Positions 14,893-22,229 of a DNA stretch of 28,767 bases are shown piece after piece. The stretch spans positions 1 through 28,767 of the forward strand of contig SFGY01000010.1 in the NCBI GenBank assembly GCA_004556455.1, in the 5' to 3' direction. The notes beneath the pieces were generated by a model. It was not told the DNA's origin, made no database searches, and was given only the letters and a program-made list of their open reading frames with translations. Source of the stretch: Clostridiales bacterium. GTDB taxonomy: Bacteria > Bacillota > Clostridia > Saccharofermentanales > DTU023. The first letter of the stretch is position 1, and every line of letters begins with the position of its first letter. A program made the position numbers and the translations under genes.

Positions 14893-15606
14893 ATGAAATG
14901 GAGCCGTTCCAGCAAGCAAAGAGGGGCTATCGCCGCTCTCATCGTACTCGCGCTTGCCATCCCCGCCATGCTCGCAAGCCGGACTTTTTTTCTTAATTTC
15001 TGGCGCTTTGTCCTGCCGCTCCTGCTGAGTGGCATGGTCTTCATTCTTGCAGGCAGCTTCTTTCAGCTCCTGCAAGAGCGCAAACGTCTGGCTGCCTTGC
15101 CGGGCATCGATTATCCTTTTGCCAGCATGAGTGTTCAGGCCGCCCTCTACCTCTATTTTTTCCTCATTTTTACCGGCGCCTATTTCAGCCTTTGTCTCGA
15201 CCCCTCCGGTCTGATCTATAAGCTGATCTTTTCTGCTCCCAATTTTTTCATCTTCGTCGCCGCCTTAGCGGCCATAGCGGGAAGTTGTGGTCAACTGATC
15301 CGCAGCGAAGAGGACGGTCATTTTGTCTATCGGGACTCCCTCTCGCCTTCTCGCTTCTCTCGTCAGGACATCTTTTACTCGCAGATGGGAAGCTTCGACG
15401 ACGGCTTTATTCTGGGCACAAAAGACTTCCGTCTGAGCCAGGTGGAAAAAGTCAACATTCGGGAGAAGGCCATTGTTTTAGGCGGTCACGAAGAAGCCGG
15501 CGATTATCTTCTGCAGATTTACACCCCACGCATCCGAAAATTTCTGCTCAAAAAATTGCAGGAAGCCGGAAAACTCGACACGGGCGAAGAGAATACAGCC
15601 AGCTAA
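14893..15606 (+). CDS. Membrane protein of unknown function, four predicted helices
   Basis: I do not recognise this 237-residue protein. A basic N-terminus is followed by hydrophobic segments at about 12-29, 35-58, 78-101 and 112-132, arranged as two pairs. The C-terminal ~100 residues are hydrophilic (RSEEDGHFVYRDSL, FSRQDIFYSQMG, VNIREKAIVLGG) and look like a small beta-rich cytoplasmic domain, perhaps of the kind seen after PH-like membrane proteins. GGAGG precedes the ATG at normal spacing. The preceding 125 bases contain a small palindrome TTTAGATCTAAA (14770-14781) and no clear promoter or terminator. Its stop codon overlaps the stop of the convergent serine hydrolase gene. No function can be assigned. 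Confidence 0.75.
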   Translation: MKWSRSSKQRGAIAALIVLALAIPAMLASRTFFLNFWRFVLPLLLSGMVFILAGSFFQLLQERKRLAALPGIDYPFASMSVQAALYLYFFLIFTGAYFSLCLDPSGLIYKLIFSAPNFFIFVAALAAIAGSCGQLIRSEEDGHFVYRDSLSPSRFSRQDIFYSQMGSFDDGFILGTKDFRLSQVEKVNIREKAIVLGGHEEAGDYLLQIYTPRIRKFLLKKLQEAGKLDTGEENTAS

Positions 15607-17339
15607 GGCACGACCGGGAAGCCTGGACCCGGGGAATTTCCAGGAATGACCGGATCAACGATTTGCAGAGGCGAGGCTGTACTGTAGGGTCGTCCCCATG
15701 GAGAGTTGTTTTCCGCGTTCGTGGGAAGCGCAGCGCCCGGTGAATTTTCACTTTCGCTGGCCTCTGAAACAGCAGCCTCTGTTTCCGCAGGAGCTGCCGG
15801 TACTGAGGGCGCAGGAAGCTTAGCGATGAGTTCATCCGGGTTCAGCCCGTTGGCATAGGCGTAAAGTAAGGCTCCGAGCTGTGGCAGAACCGTGTAAGCA
15901 TTGATCCCTTCGGTAAAAACAGAATAGGCAAAGGGGTGCCCGCTCAGCACCAAACCGACTTCATGATTAAAGGCGCCGATATTACCATATTTGTGGGCCA
16001 CCTGAACCGGCATACCTCCGCTGAGAAAAGAAGTCCAGCTTGCAGCGCTGAGATTGTCGAGGATGGTTTGATAACCGGCGATACCGGCCGGATTAAAGTA
16101 GATTCCTTCTATCGCCTGAATACCCTCGCGTGCGCTCATGGTGATGTCACCGGCATAATGGGTGCCGATGCGCTCATCCATAAAGTCGTGCAGGTTGCGG
16201 CCATGGCGGTGAAAATAACCGAAAACAGCGCTGGTCGCTGAATTATCCGAATACATGATGGCGGAAGCCAGGAGATTTTGCAGCGGGACAGGCTGACCGA
16301 TCTGGGCAGGATTGCTGCTGTCAAAGCTAAAATATTCACTCGGCGCAAACACGATTTTCATATCTTCCGGAAAAACGCCTTCGCTGATCAGCTGCTCACA
16401 GACCATGGCCATCGGGAGCTTAATCACACTGGCGGCCGTATAGCGGAGATCTGGCTGATAGCAATAGCGTTGACCGGCATTCAGATCTGTATAAATTATG
16501 CTGACTTTAGCCTGAGCAAGGCCGCGGCTGGAAAGAAAAGATTGGAGCAGCGGCGAAAGCCCTGAGACGGCGGAACCCCCTTCGGGGAGGCTCGAAACAG
16601 GGTAGGTTTTGCCGGCATAAGCTTTGAGATCGCCGGGGTCAAATTCGCCGTGAAGGTCGTAAGTGCTCGCTTCATTCCGGGCTTTCGTTTTTTTGCTAGT
16701 CTGACTGGCCTTGTGGCTGCGCGAGGGTTTCGCCTTTTTCGTGCTCACGCGTTCCGTTTGCGTCGTCGTCTCGACGCGCGTCTCACTCTGGCTCGTCGGA
16801 CTCAGCTCCGCTCCGGAACGTTGTTTCACCAGGGTCGTCCAGAGATCCAGGCAGGCCACAAGCAGCCCGCAAATGATGAGAGCAAACATCAGGGTTAGAC
16901 CCAGTTTTAAGGCACGTTTTTTTGAACGATCCTCTGCAGACTGGGGTCCGTCTTTCAGCGGTCTGCCACCAGCGTTACCCGCTTTTAAAGGCGTTCCCTG
17001 AGCTGGGGAAAGATTTTGCGGTTTGCGGCTCACTGGGGTTGAACCCTGAGCTCTGCGGGGCTTGCGACCCTCTCCGGGGGCGACTTTGCGCCCGGCAGCA
17101 GCCTGCTCAGGTTGCTGAAGCCTTCTTGCTGCCGCCATCTGCGGCGAAAAAGGATCCGTCAGTCTGGCTTTGTTGCTGTGTTTTGCCCGAACGCTCTGCG
17201 ACGCAGCGGTTCTGTCGCCAGCACGACGACGGACTGCCGGGTTTTGTCTCTTTTGTGGATACGCCACTTTTCCTCCGGCAGTACGCTGCGTTCCTGGATG
17301 CCTGTTCTCCTGTCCTGAAGGACGCCCATTTTTTTTCAT
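15603..17339 (-). CDS. Membrane-anchored serine hydrolase, class A beta-lactamase-like fold
   Basis: This is a 578-residue protein. Residues 1-140 are a very basic, Arg/Gln/Pro-rich cytoplasmic region without predicted structure. One membrane helix lies at about 146-166, then a Ser/Thr/Lys-rich spacer to about 225. The extracellular catalytic domain (about 260-500) has ASVIKL with SxxK at S304-K307, YSDNSA (SDN 364-366), and HKYGNIG in place of KTG (450-452). The C-terminus is an Ala/Pro/Glu-rich tail. The motifs fit the class A beta-lactamase/transpeptidase-like superfamily. I see no clear deacylating Glu of the omega loop, so a cell-wall peptidase or binding role is as likely as lactamase. 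It lies 26 bases after the nucleoside hydrolase and shows only a weak ribosome-binding site. A plus-strand open frame at 16922-18115 is its shadow. Confidence 0.8.
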   Translation of the reverse strand: MKKNGRPSGQENRHPGTQRTAGGKVAYPQKRQNPAVRRRAGDRTAASQSVRAKHSNKARLTDPFSPQMAAARRLQQPEQAAAGRKVAPGEGRKPRRAQGSTPVSRKPQNLSPAQGTPLKAGNAGGRPLKDGPQSAEDRSKKRALKLGLTLMFALIICGLLVACLDLWTTLVKQRSGAELSPTSQSETRVETTTQTERVSTKKAKPSRSHKASQTSKKTKARNEASTYDLHGEFDPGDLKAYAGKTYPVSSLPEGGSAVSGLSPLLQSFLSSRGLAQAKVSIIYTDLNAGQRYCYQPDLRYTAASVIKLPMAMVCEQLISEGVFPEDMKIVFAPSEYFSFDSSNPAQIGQPVPLQNLLASAIMYSDNSATSAVFGYFHRHGRNLHDFMDERIGTHYAGDITMSAREGIQAIEGIYFNPAGIAGYQTILDNLSAASWTSFLSGGMPVQVAHKYGNIGAFNHEVGLVLSGHPFAYSVFTEGINAYTVLPQLGALLYAYANGLNPDELIAKLPAPSVPAAPAETEAAVSEASESENSPGAALPTNAENNSPWGRPYSTASPLQIVDPVIPGNSPGPGFPVVP

Positions 17340-17365
17340 ATCTTGTTTTTAACCTGAATCTTCAT

Positions 17366-18337
17366 TTACTTTTTCAGAGCATTCAGCCGTCGTTCAAGTT
17401 CACCCACATAGGCCTCGCGATTCACCGAGCGCGACAGCAAGTGAAGGGGACGGCTCGTTCTTTCACACAGAGGTGGAAAGGTGAAACGCTCAAAACGCCG
17501 CCCGCTGAAAGAGAAGACGGTCTGTCCCAGATGCACGTCATCCTCACATTCACAGCGGATCTCCACTTCTTCCCAGGATATAAGCTCGGGATTCACCAGG
17601 TAAGCCGCTGCCAGCGCATCGTGCAGCACAGCCTGCTCCGGCATGAAGCTGGCAATGGCCTTAAGCAGAGGACTGTAGGGGGTATCGATAGCGCAGAGAG
17701 CCTGCATCTCTTCCCGCTGGAGAGCTGCGGCATGGGTCACATCAAGACTCACCATCGCCAGATTCAGCTCCGACTCAAAGACAAGCTGGGCCGCATGTGG
17801 ATCGCAGGCAATGTTGAATTCAGCATAGGGACCATGATTCCCCGGCCCAGCACTGCCCCCCATCAGCACAAGGCCGCGCAGTTTAGCAGCCAGATCAGGA
17901 TACTTTTCCAGAGCGAGGGCAAGATTGGTCAGGGGACCGATGGCAAGAACCAGAAGGCCTCCCTCTGCCTCCGCCCGACAAGCTTCTTCATAAAGCAGAT
18001 CCCAGGACCAGGCCTGCTCAAAAGGGCGCTCGGTCGGCGGCAGATCAAAACCTGCCATGCCGCCTTTCCCGTGGATATCTCCGGCATCAATACGGCTGAT
18101 CTCCAAAGCCTGTGAAGCTCCGCGTCCGAGCTTCCCGGGCAGCCCGTACCAGGCGGCGAGCCGCCTCAGGTTTTCCGAAGTGTAGACATAATCGACATTG
18201 CCTGCAACCGGAGAGAGGAGTCTTACGTCAAACTCAGGCATGGCTGCTGCTAAAAGCAGTGCCCAGGCATCATCAATGCCCGGATCGCAGTCGATGGCTA
18301 AAGGTATTTTCTGATTTTGCATTTTACTTTCAAGCAT
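17366..18337 (-). CDS. Inosine-uridine preferring nucleoside hydrolase family protein
   Basis: This 323-residue enzyme hydrolyses nucleosides to base and ribose in the cytoplasm. The calcium-binding family signature is present as IDCDPGIDDAWALL (about 14-27), followed by LAIGPLTNLALALEKYP, LVLMGGSAGPGNHGPYAEFNIACDP and an HDALAAAYLVNP segment with the conserved His-Asp near the C-terminus. Together these make it a complete IUNH-family member. Specificity (purine, pyrimidine or ribosyl cofactor) cannot be read from the sequence. AAGGG lies six bases before the ATG at 18337; a second in-frame ATG follows five codons later. An operator-like repeat cluster lies 16-46 bases upstream of the start, so expression is probably repressible. 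Together with the PNP and deaminase upstream it adds to a nucleoside-salvage theme. Confidence 0.92.
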   Translation of the reverse strand: MLESKMQNQKIPLAIDCDPGIDDAWALLLAAAMPEFDVRLLSPVAGNVDYVYTSENLRRLAAWYGLPGKLGRGASQALEISRIDAGDIHGKGGMAGFDLPPTERPFEQAWSWDLLYEEACRAEAEGGLLVLAIGPLTNLALALEKYPDLAAKLRGLVLMGGSAGPGNHGPYAEFNIACDPHAAQLVFESELNLAMVSLDVTHAAALQREEMQALCAIDTPYSPLLKAIASFMPEQAVLHDALAAAYLVNPELISWEEVEIRCECEDDVHLGQTVFSFSGRRFERFTFPPLCERTSRPLHLLSRSVNREAYVGELERRLNALKK

Positions 18338-18352
18338 CTCAGGCCCTTAAAG

Positions 18353-18383
18353 GGTGTTTTACACTGTAAACGGTGTTTTTCAC
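18353..18383. promoter_or_regulatory. Operator-like repeat cluster between nucleoside hydrolase and flavoprotein genes
   Basis: Three overlapping symmetries occur here. GGTGTTTTACAC (18353-18364) and GGTGTTTTTCAC (18372-18383) are direct repeats, 11 of 12 identical, with a 19-base period. TTTACACTGTAAA (18358-18370) is a perfect palindrome with a one-base centre. TGTAAACGGTGTTT (18365-18378) matches eight of ten fixed positions of the CcpA cre consensus. A LacI-family regulator such as CcpA or a local repressor is plausible; which one is inference. Confidence 0.5.
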
Positions 18384-18393
18384 TTTTTCACAT

Positions 18394-18399
18394 TATAAT
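18394..18399 (+). promoter_or_regulatory. -10 element in the divergent region upstream of the flavoprotein gene
   Basis: A perfect TATAAT lies within the self-complementary TTATAA context, so a -10 can be read on both strands (minus: 18397-18392). No good -35 is visible for either direction. Just upstream lie the repeats at 18353-18383, so binding there could block or recruit polymerase. Confidence 0.4.
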
Positions 18400-18488
18400 A
18401 AAGAAAGTGAAGATCTGCACAGTTTGAGGACCTTCCTGCTGCTCTCCTACACAGCGCACGCAAAAAAGCAGGATGGCCTGAGAGGAAG

Positions 18489-19205
18489 GTGAAAACAGTG
18501 AATTCAAAAAGAAAATCCATGCAGACGGGCAAAGTCCATAAAAAAATCAAGGTCAGCCAAAGACCTTCTGAACAGATAAAAGGCTCTGGAGAACGGATTT
18601 CCATGGATGTCGGCAATTACCTCGCCCCCGTGCCCTGCTGTATGCTCTCTTCCGGTCGACCTGGCGAGCAACCCAACATCATGACCGTAGCCTGGTGTGG
18701 GACAGTCAATTCCAAACCTCCCATGATCTCCGTCAGCATCACCAAGTCCCGCTACTCGCACGATCTCGTCAGCGAGACCGGTGAGTTTGTCCTCAATATC
18801 CCTGACATCGCTCTGGCTAAAGCCTGCGACTACTGCGGCGTCAAATCCTTTCGCGAGGTCGACAAATTTGCTGAGCTGGGTCTTACGCCCGAAGCCATGG
18901 AGGGGCTGGAGGTCGCCAGGGCCATTAAGGAGGCCCCGCTCTCTTTGGGCTGCAAGCTGCGTCATACCCTGGAACTTGGCTCTCACGATCTCTTTATCGC
19001 CGAGATCGTCTCCCTGCGGGTTCGCGCAGACCTGCTCGACAAAAACGGCGCCCTCCACCTGGAAAAGGCCGGTCTCCTGGCCTACGTCCACGGCCAATAT
19101 TTCGCTCTGGGCAAATGGCTGGGCTTTTTCGGCTGGTCCATCGCCGCACCGGCTGTCCTGGCCCGGCGACAAAGGGAAAGCAGGCGGGTTTACAAAAAGT
19201 CATAG
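18489..19205 (+). CDS. Flavin reductase-like / flavoredoxin family FMN-binding protein
   Basis: This is a protein of up to 238 residues. From about residue 39 it matches the flavin-reductase-like (flavoredoxin, DIM6/NTAB) split-barrel: YLAPVPCCMLSSG, QPNIMTVAWCGTVNSKPPMISVSI, TGEFVLNIPDIALAKACDYCGVKS, then KFAELGLTP and LGCKLRHTLELGSHDLFIAEIVSL. The YCG-S-x-R-x-x-DKF region is typical of the family's FMN/substrate site. These proteins bind FMN and shuttle electrons. The first ~38 residues are Lys-rich and unlike the family. The start is uncertain: GTG 18489 has too close a Shine-Dalgarno, GTG 18498 has AAGGTG six bases upstream, and ATG 18603 has only a distant GGAG. The C-terminal tail is Arg/Lys-rich. 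Confidence 0.82.
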   Translation: MKTVNSKRKSMQTGKVHKKIKVSQRPSEQIKGSGERISMDVGNYLAPVPCCMLSSGRPGEQPNIMTVAWCGTVNSKPPMISVSITKSRYSHDLVSETGEFVLNIPDIALAKACDYCGVKSFREVDKFAELGLTPEAMEGLEVARAIKEAPLSLGCKLRHTLELGSHDLFIAEIVSLRVRADLLDKNGALHLEKAGLLAYVHGQYFALGKWLGFFGWSIAAPAVLARRQRESRRVYKKS

Positions 19206-19352
19206 GAACAAGCCGCCGAAACTTTTTTCTCTGTGTTTGGATGTTGGGCGTGCGGGCTCACAGAAAGTCAGAGAAATGCGCCGTGGAAAACCCTCAGAGG
19301 GGCAGCAGTTTCCAGAAGAAGATTAAGGAAGCCGATCCCGGAAGAGATAGTG

Positions 19353-19358
19353 TATACT
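19353..19358 (+). promoter_or_regulatory. Weak -10 candidate upstream of metG
   Basis: TATACT (five of six) lies 32 bases before the metG ATG, without a recognisable -35. The 19206-19389 intergenic region contains no T-box motif, so tRNA-sensing control of metG is not indicated. Confidence 0.25.
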
Positions 19359-19389
19359 GAACATATTCTTTCTCAAGGTGGTTTATACG

Positions 19390-21111
19390 ATGGATACGAC
19401 AAAAAATCAAAACGCACAAGCAAAAACATATTACGTCACAACCCCTATTTATTACCCAAGCAATCGTCTGACGATCGGCAATGCCTATACAACTGTCATT
19501 GCAGACTGCCTGGCCCGCTATCACCGCATGCTGGGCGAGGATGTCTTCTTCCTCACCGGCACTGATGAGCATGGTCAGAAACTGCAGCGCAAAGCGGCTG
19601 AAAAAGGCGTCTCCCCCAAAACCTACGTGGATCACATTGTCGACGGCACGGTGCGCCCTCTCTGGGAGCGCTATGAGATCAGCTACGATCACTTTATCCG
19701 CACCACCGAGGCTGATCACATGAAGGCGGTGCAGACCATCTTTAACCGTCTCTACGAACAGGGCGATATTACGCTTGGCCATTACAAGGGCCTGTACTGC
19801 ACCCCCTGTGAAGCCTACTGGACAGAATCACAGCTCGTGGACGGAAAGTGCCCGGACTGCGGCCGCCCTGTGGAAGAAATGCAGGAGGAGTGCTATTTCC
19901 TCCATCTGTCGAAATACGCCGACCGCCTCGTGGACTATTACAAAAGTCATCCCGATTTTATTCAGCCGGCCTCCCGCATGAACGAAATGCTGAACAACTT
20001 TATCCTGCCCGGCCTGGAAGATCTGGCGGTCTCGCGCACCAGCTTTGACTGGGGCGTGCCTGTGCCCTTTAACCCCAAACACGTGACCTATGTCTGGCTC
20101 GACGCGCTCTCAAACTACCTGACGGCTCTGGGTTATCCGGATGAAGGCGGTCATTTTGCCAAATACTGGCCCGCTGACCTTCAGCTCATCGGCAAGGATA
20201 TTCTGCGCTTTCATACGATAATCTGGCCGATTATCCTGATGGCTCTGGATCTGCCCCTGCCCAAGCAGGTTTTTGGCCATGGCTGGCTGCTTTCCAAAGG
20301 TGAAAAAATGTCCAAGTCCAAAGGCAATGTCGTGGATCCGCTGGTGCTCGGCGACATCTTTGGCGTCGACGCCATCCGCTACTTCCTGCTGCGCGAAATT
20401 CAATTTGGCTCCGATGGCAACTTTTCCGGAGAGGCGCTGATTAACCGCGTCAACTCCGATCTAGCGAATGATTTAGGCAACCTGCTTTCCCGCAGCGTCT
20501 CCATGATCGTCAAATATTTCCCCGAAGGCCTTCCCGAAGGCAGTCGCGATCTACCCGCGGCGCACTCGGAAGAGGAAGCCCGGATCCACAAGGATGTTTC
20601 AGCAGTGGCTGATGAGGCCTTCCGCGGAGCGAGCGAAAAGCTGCAGAGTCTGGAAATTTCTCTGGCTCTGGAGCAAATCTGGACTTTTGTCCGCCGTCTC
20701 AACAAATACATCGACGAAAGCGCACCCTGGGTGCTGGCTAAAGATGAGGGCAAACGCGAGCAACTGGCTCACGTGCTTTATGTGCTGGCGGACGGTCTGC
20801 GCCGCATCTCCCTGTTGATCTGCCCTGCCATGCCGGAAACCTCGGCAGCCATGGATGAACAGCTCGGCCTTGAGCGGCCGGAACGCCAGGCCAATTCAGC
20901 GGGACTGCAGTGGTCCGAGGCCGGTGAAGCAGGCCTCTATCCGCTGGGACTCGCCCTGAAAAAAGGCGCTGCGCTCTTCCCCCGCATGGAGCTGGAACCG
21001 ACACTCGCACTCATGGACGAAAAAGCGGCGGCCGCCGCTCAGGCCTACGAGGCTGCCGATGAGGCTTTTTACAAAGCGAAGACGAGTGAAGAAGGCGGCT
21101 CTCAAGCATAA
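19390..21111 (+). CDS. metG: Methionyl-tRNA synthetase (without C-terminal tRNA-binding domain)
   Basis: This 573-residue class I aminoacyl-tRNA synthetase charges tRNA-Met. Visible: YYVTTPIYYPSNRLTIGNAYTT (14-35) at the HIGH position, TGTDEHGQK (56-64), two CxxC pairs (C137/C140, C154/C157) for zinc, WGVPVPF, YVWLDALSNYL, GKDILRFH and the KMSKSKGN loop (306-313). The C-terminus is the helical anticodon-binding domain and ends without the EMAP/Trbp111-like dimerisation domain found in many bacterial enzymes. The first His of the HIGH signature reads Thr (TIGN), which is unusual. The ATG at 19390 is preferred over GTG 19378 because AAGGTGG lies eight bases before it. tatD follows 178 bases downstream, as in other Bacillota. 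Confidence 0.95.
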   Translation: MDTTKNQNAQAKTYYVTTPIYYPSNRLTIGNAYTTVIADCLARYHRMLGEDVFFLTGTDEHGQKLQRKAAEKGVSPKTYVDHIVDGTVRPLWERYEISYDHFIRTTEADHMKAVQTIFNRLYEQGDITLGHYKGLYCTPCEAYWTESQLVDGKCPDCGRPVEEMQEECYFLHLSKYADRLVDYYKSHPDFIQPASRMNEMLNNFILPGLEDLAVSRTSFDWGVPVPFNPKHVTYVWLDALSNYLTALGYPDEGGHFAKYWPADLQLIGKDILRFHTIIWPIILMALDLPLPKQVFGHGWLLSKGEKMSKSKGNVVDPLVLGDIFGVDAIRYFLLREIQFGSDGNFSGEALINRVNSDLANDLGNLLSRSVSMIVKYFPEGLPEGSRDLPAAHSEEEARIHKDVSAVADEAFRGASEKLQSLEISLALEQIWTFVRRLNKYIDESAPWVLAKDEGKREQLAHVLYVLADGLRRISLLICPAMPETSAAMDEQLGLERPERQANSAGLQWSEAGEAGLYPLGLALKKGAALFPRMELEPTLALMDEKAAAAAQAYEAADEAFYKAKTSEEGGSQA

Positions 21112-21205
21112 AAATTGACGGTCAACACAAGTCAGGCAGAAAAGAGAGCTTCTATCAGGCTGTTCTTTCTACGCTTCAAGCAGGGCTGGCCAATGCAGAG
21201 ATCCT

Positions 21206-21231
21206 GCCTGGCATCCACAGGTTTGCCAGGC
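21206..21231 (+). terminator. Hairpin between metG and tatD
   Basis: GCCTGGCA and TGCCAGGC form an 8-bp stem with a 10-base loop, followed by CATTTTCG. The short T4 makes it a weak terminator candidate. Just after the metG stop there is also a small palindrome TTGACGGTCAA (21115-21125). The rest of the 178-base gap shows nothing. Confidence 0.35.
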
Positions 21232-21289
21232 CATTTTCGTCGGCTCTGGACAGCTGCCAGATTTGCTCGTCTGACACAAGGGAGTTTTC

Positions 21290-22144
21290 ATGAGTCGTTA
21301 CCCCATTTTTGACACCCATGCTCACCTGCAGGATCCGGACTTTGATGAGGACCGGGAGCAGCTGCTGGAATTTCTGAAAGCCGAAGGCGTTGCGCGGGTG
21401 GTTCTCCCCGCTTCCGATCTGGCCGATTCCGAAAAGGCGCTGAACCTGGCCCTGGCCCACCCCGGTCTTTTCTGCGAAATTGGCGTCCATCCCCACGAGG
21501 CCTCTTCCTGGGTGGACGGACCTGGGGGCAGCGCCGACGCCCTGCGTCAGCTCTTTCGGCGTGGCTGTGAAGAAAGCGCGGCTCTGGGACGCCCCAATGT
21601 GATCGTCGGGCTGGGCGAAATCGGGCTGGATTATCACTACGACTTTTCGCCTCGCGACGTCCAGAAAAAAGTTTACCGCCAGCAGTTGGAGCTCGCCGCG
21701 GAGCTGGGTCTTCCCGTGATTATTCACGAACGGGAGGCTTTTGCCGACAGTCTGGCCATCCTGCAGGACGCCGAACGCGACGGCCTCCTGACACTTCCCG
21801 GCTCCTGCCACTGTTTTTCAGGCAGCCTTGAGGGTTCAAGGCTGCTGCTGGAGCTTGGCTTTTACCTTGGTTTTGACGGGCCGATCACCTTTAAGAAAGC
21901 CCGCAAAGCCCTGGACGTTCTCGCTGAAATTCCGGCCGAACGTTACTTGCTTGAAACGGACAGCCCCTACCTGACCCCGGAGCCTTTCCGCGGTCGGCGC
22001 AATGATCCTTCAAAGATTCGGCAAATCGCCGAAAAAGCAGCGGAAATCCGCGGCCAGAGCGTCGAAGAAATTCTCAGACAAAATTGGGAAAATGCCTGCC
22101 ACTTTTACCGTCTGCCGATGGATGTCCATTTCGAGCGGCTGTAA
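21290..22144 (+). CDS. tatD: TatD-family metal-dependent DNase
   Basis: This 284-residue TIM-barrel hydrolase is of the TatD/YabD family, which has 3'-5' DNase activity in characterised members. Metal ligands and signatures are seen in order: FDTHAHLQDPDFDEDR (7-22), IGVHPHE, VGLGEIGLDYHYDFSP, LPVIIHEREA, GSCHCFSGS and LLETDSPYLTPEPFRGRRNDP. The protein is slightly longer than the usual ~255 residues because of a loop after VHPHEA (SSWVDGPGGSADALRQLF). AGGGAG precedes the ATG. It sits downstream of metG and convergent with rsmI; the 85-base gap to rsmI shows no strong terminator. Confidence 0.93.
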   Translation: MSRYPIFDTHAHLQDPDFDEDREQLLEFLKAEGVARVVLPASDLADSEKALNLALAHPGLFCEIGVHPHEASSWVDGPGGSADALRQLFRRGCEESAALGRPNVIVGLGEIGLDYHYDFSPRDVQKKVYRQQLELAAELGLPVIIHEREAFADSLAILQDAERDGLLTLPGSCHCFSGSLEGSRLLLELGFYLGFDGPITFKKARKALDVLAEIPAERYLLETDSPYLTPEPFRGRRNDPSKIRQIAEKAAEIRGQSVEEILRQNWENACHFYRLPMDVHFERL

Positions 22145-22229
22145 TTCGTCTATGAAGAGAATTAATGTCAGAATGCTGACTTGACGGATCGGAGCTTCCT
22201 GCCCTGTGCTTTATCTTCTGCTTCAGGCA

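Noticed and set aside
15603..17339. Beta-lactam resistance gene
   Set aside because: The fold motifs are present, but the third motif is KYG, no omega-loop Glu is clear, and the domain is membrane-anchored with long tails; resistance cannot be claimed.
16922..18115. 397-codon plus-strand open frame
   Set aside because: It lies antisense across the serine hydrolase and nucleoside hydrolase genes, both of which have clear motifs; its product has no domain pattern and it has no ribosome-binding site.
19206..19389. T-box or SAM riboswitch before metG
   Set aside because: No T-box GGTGG motif or SAM-riboswitch core is visible in the short leader.
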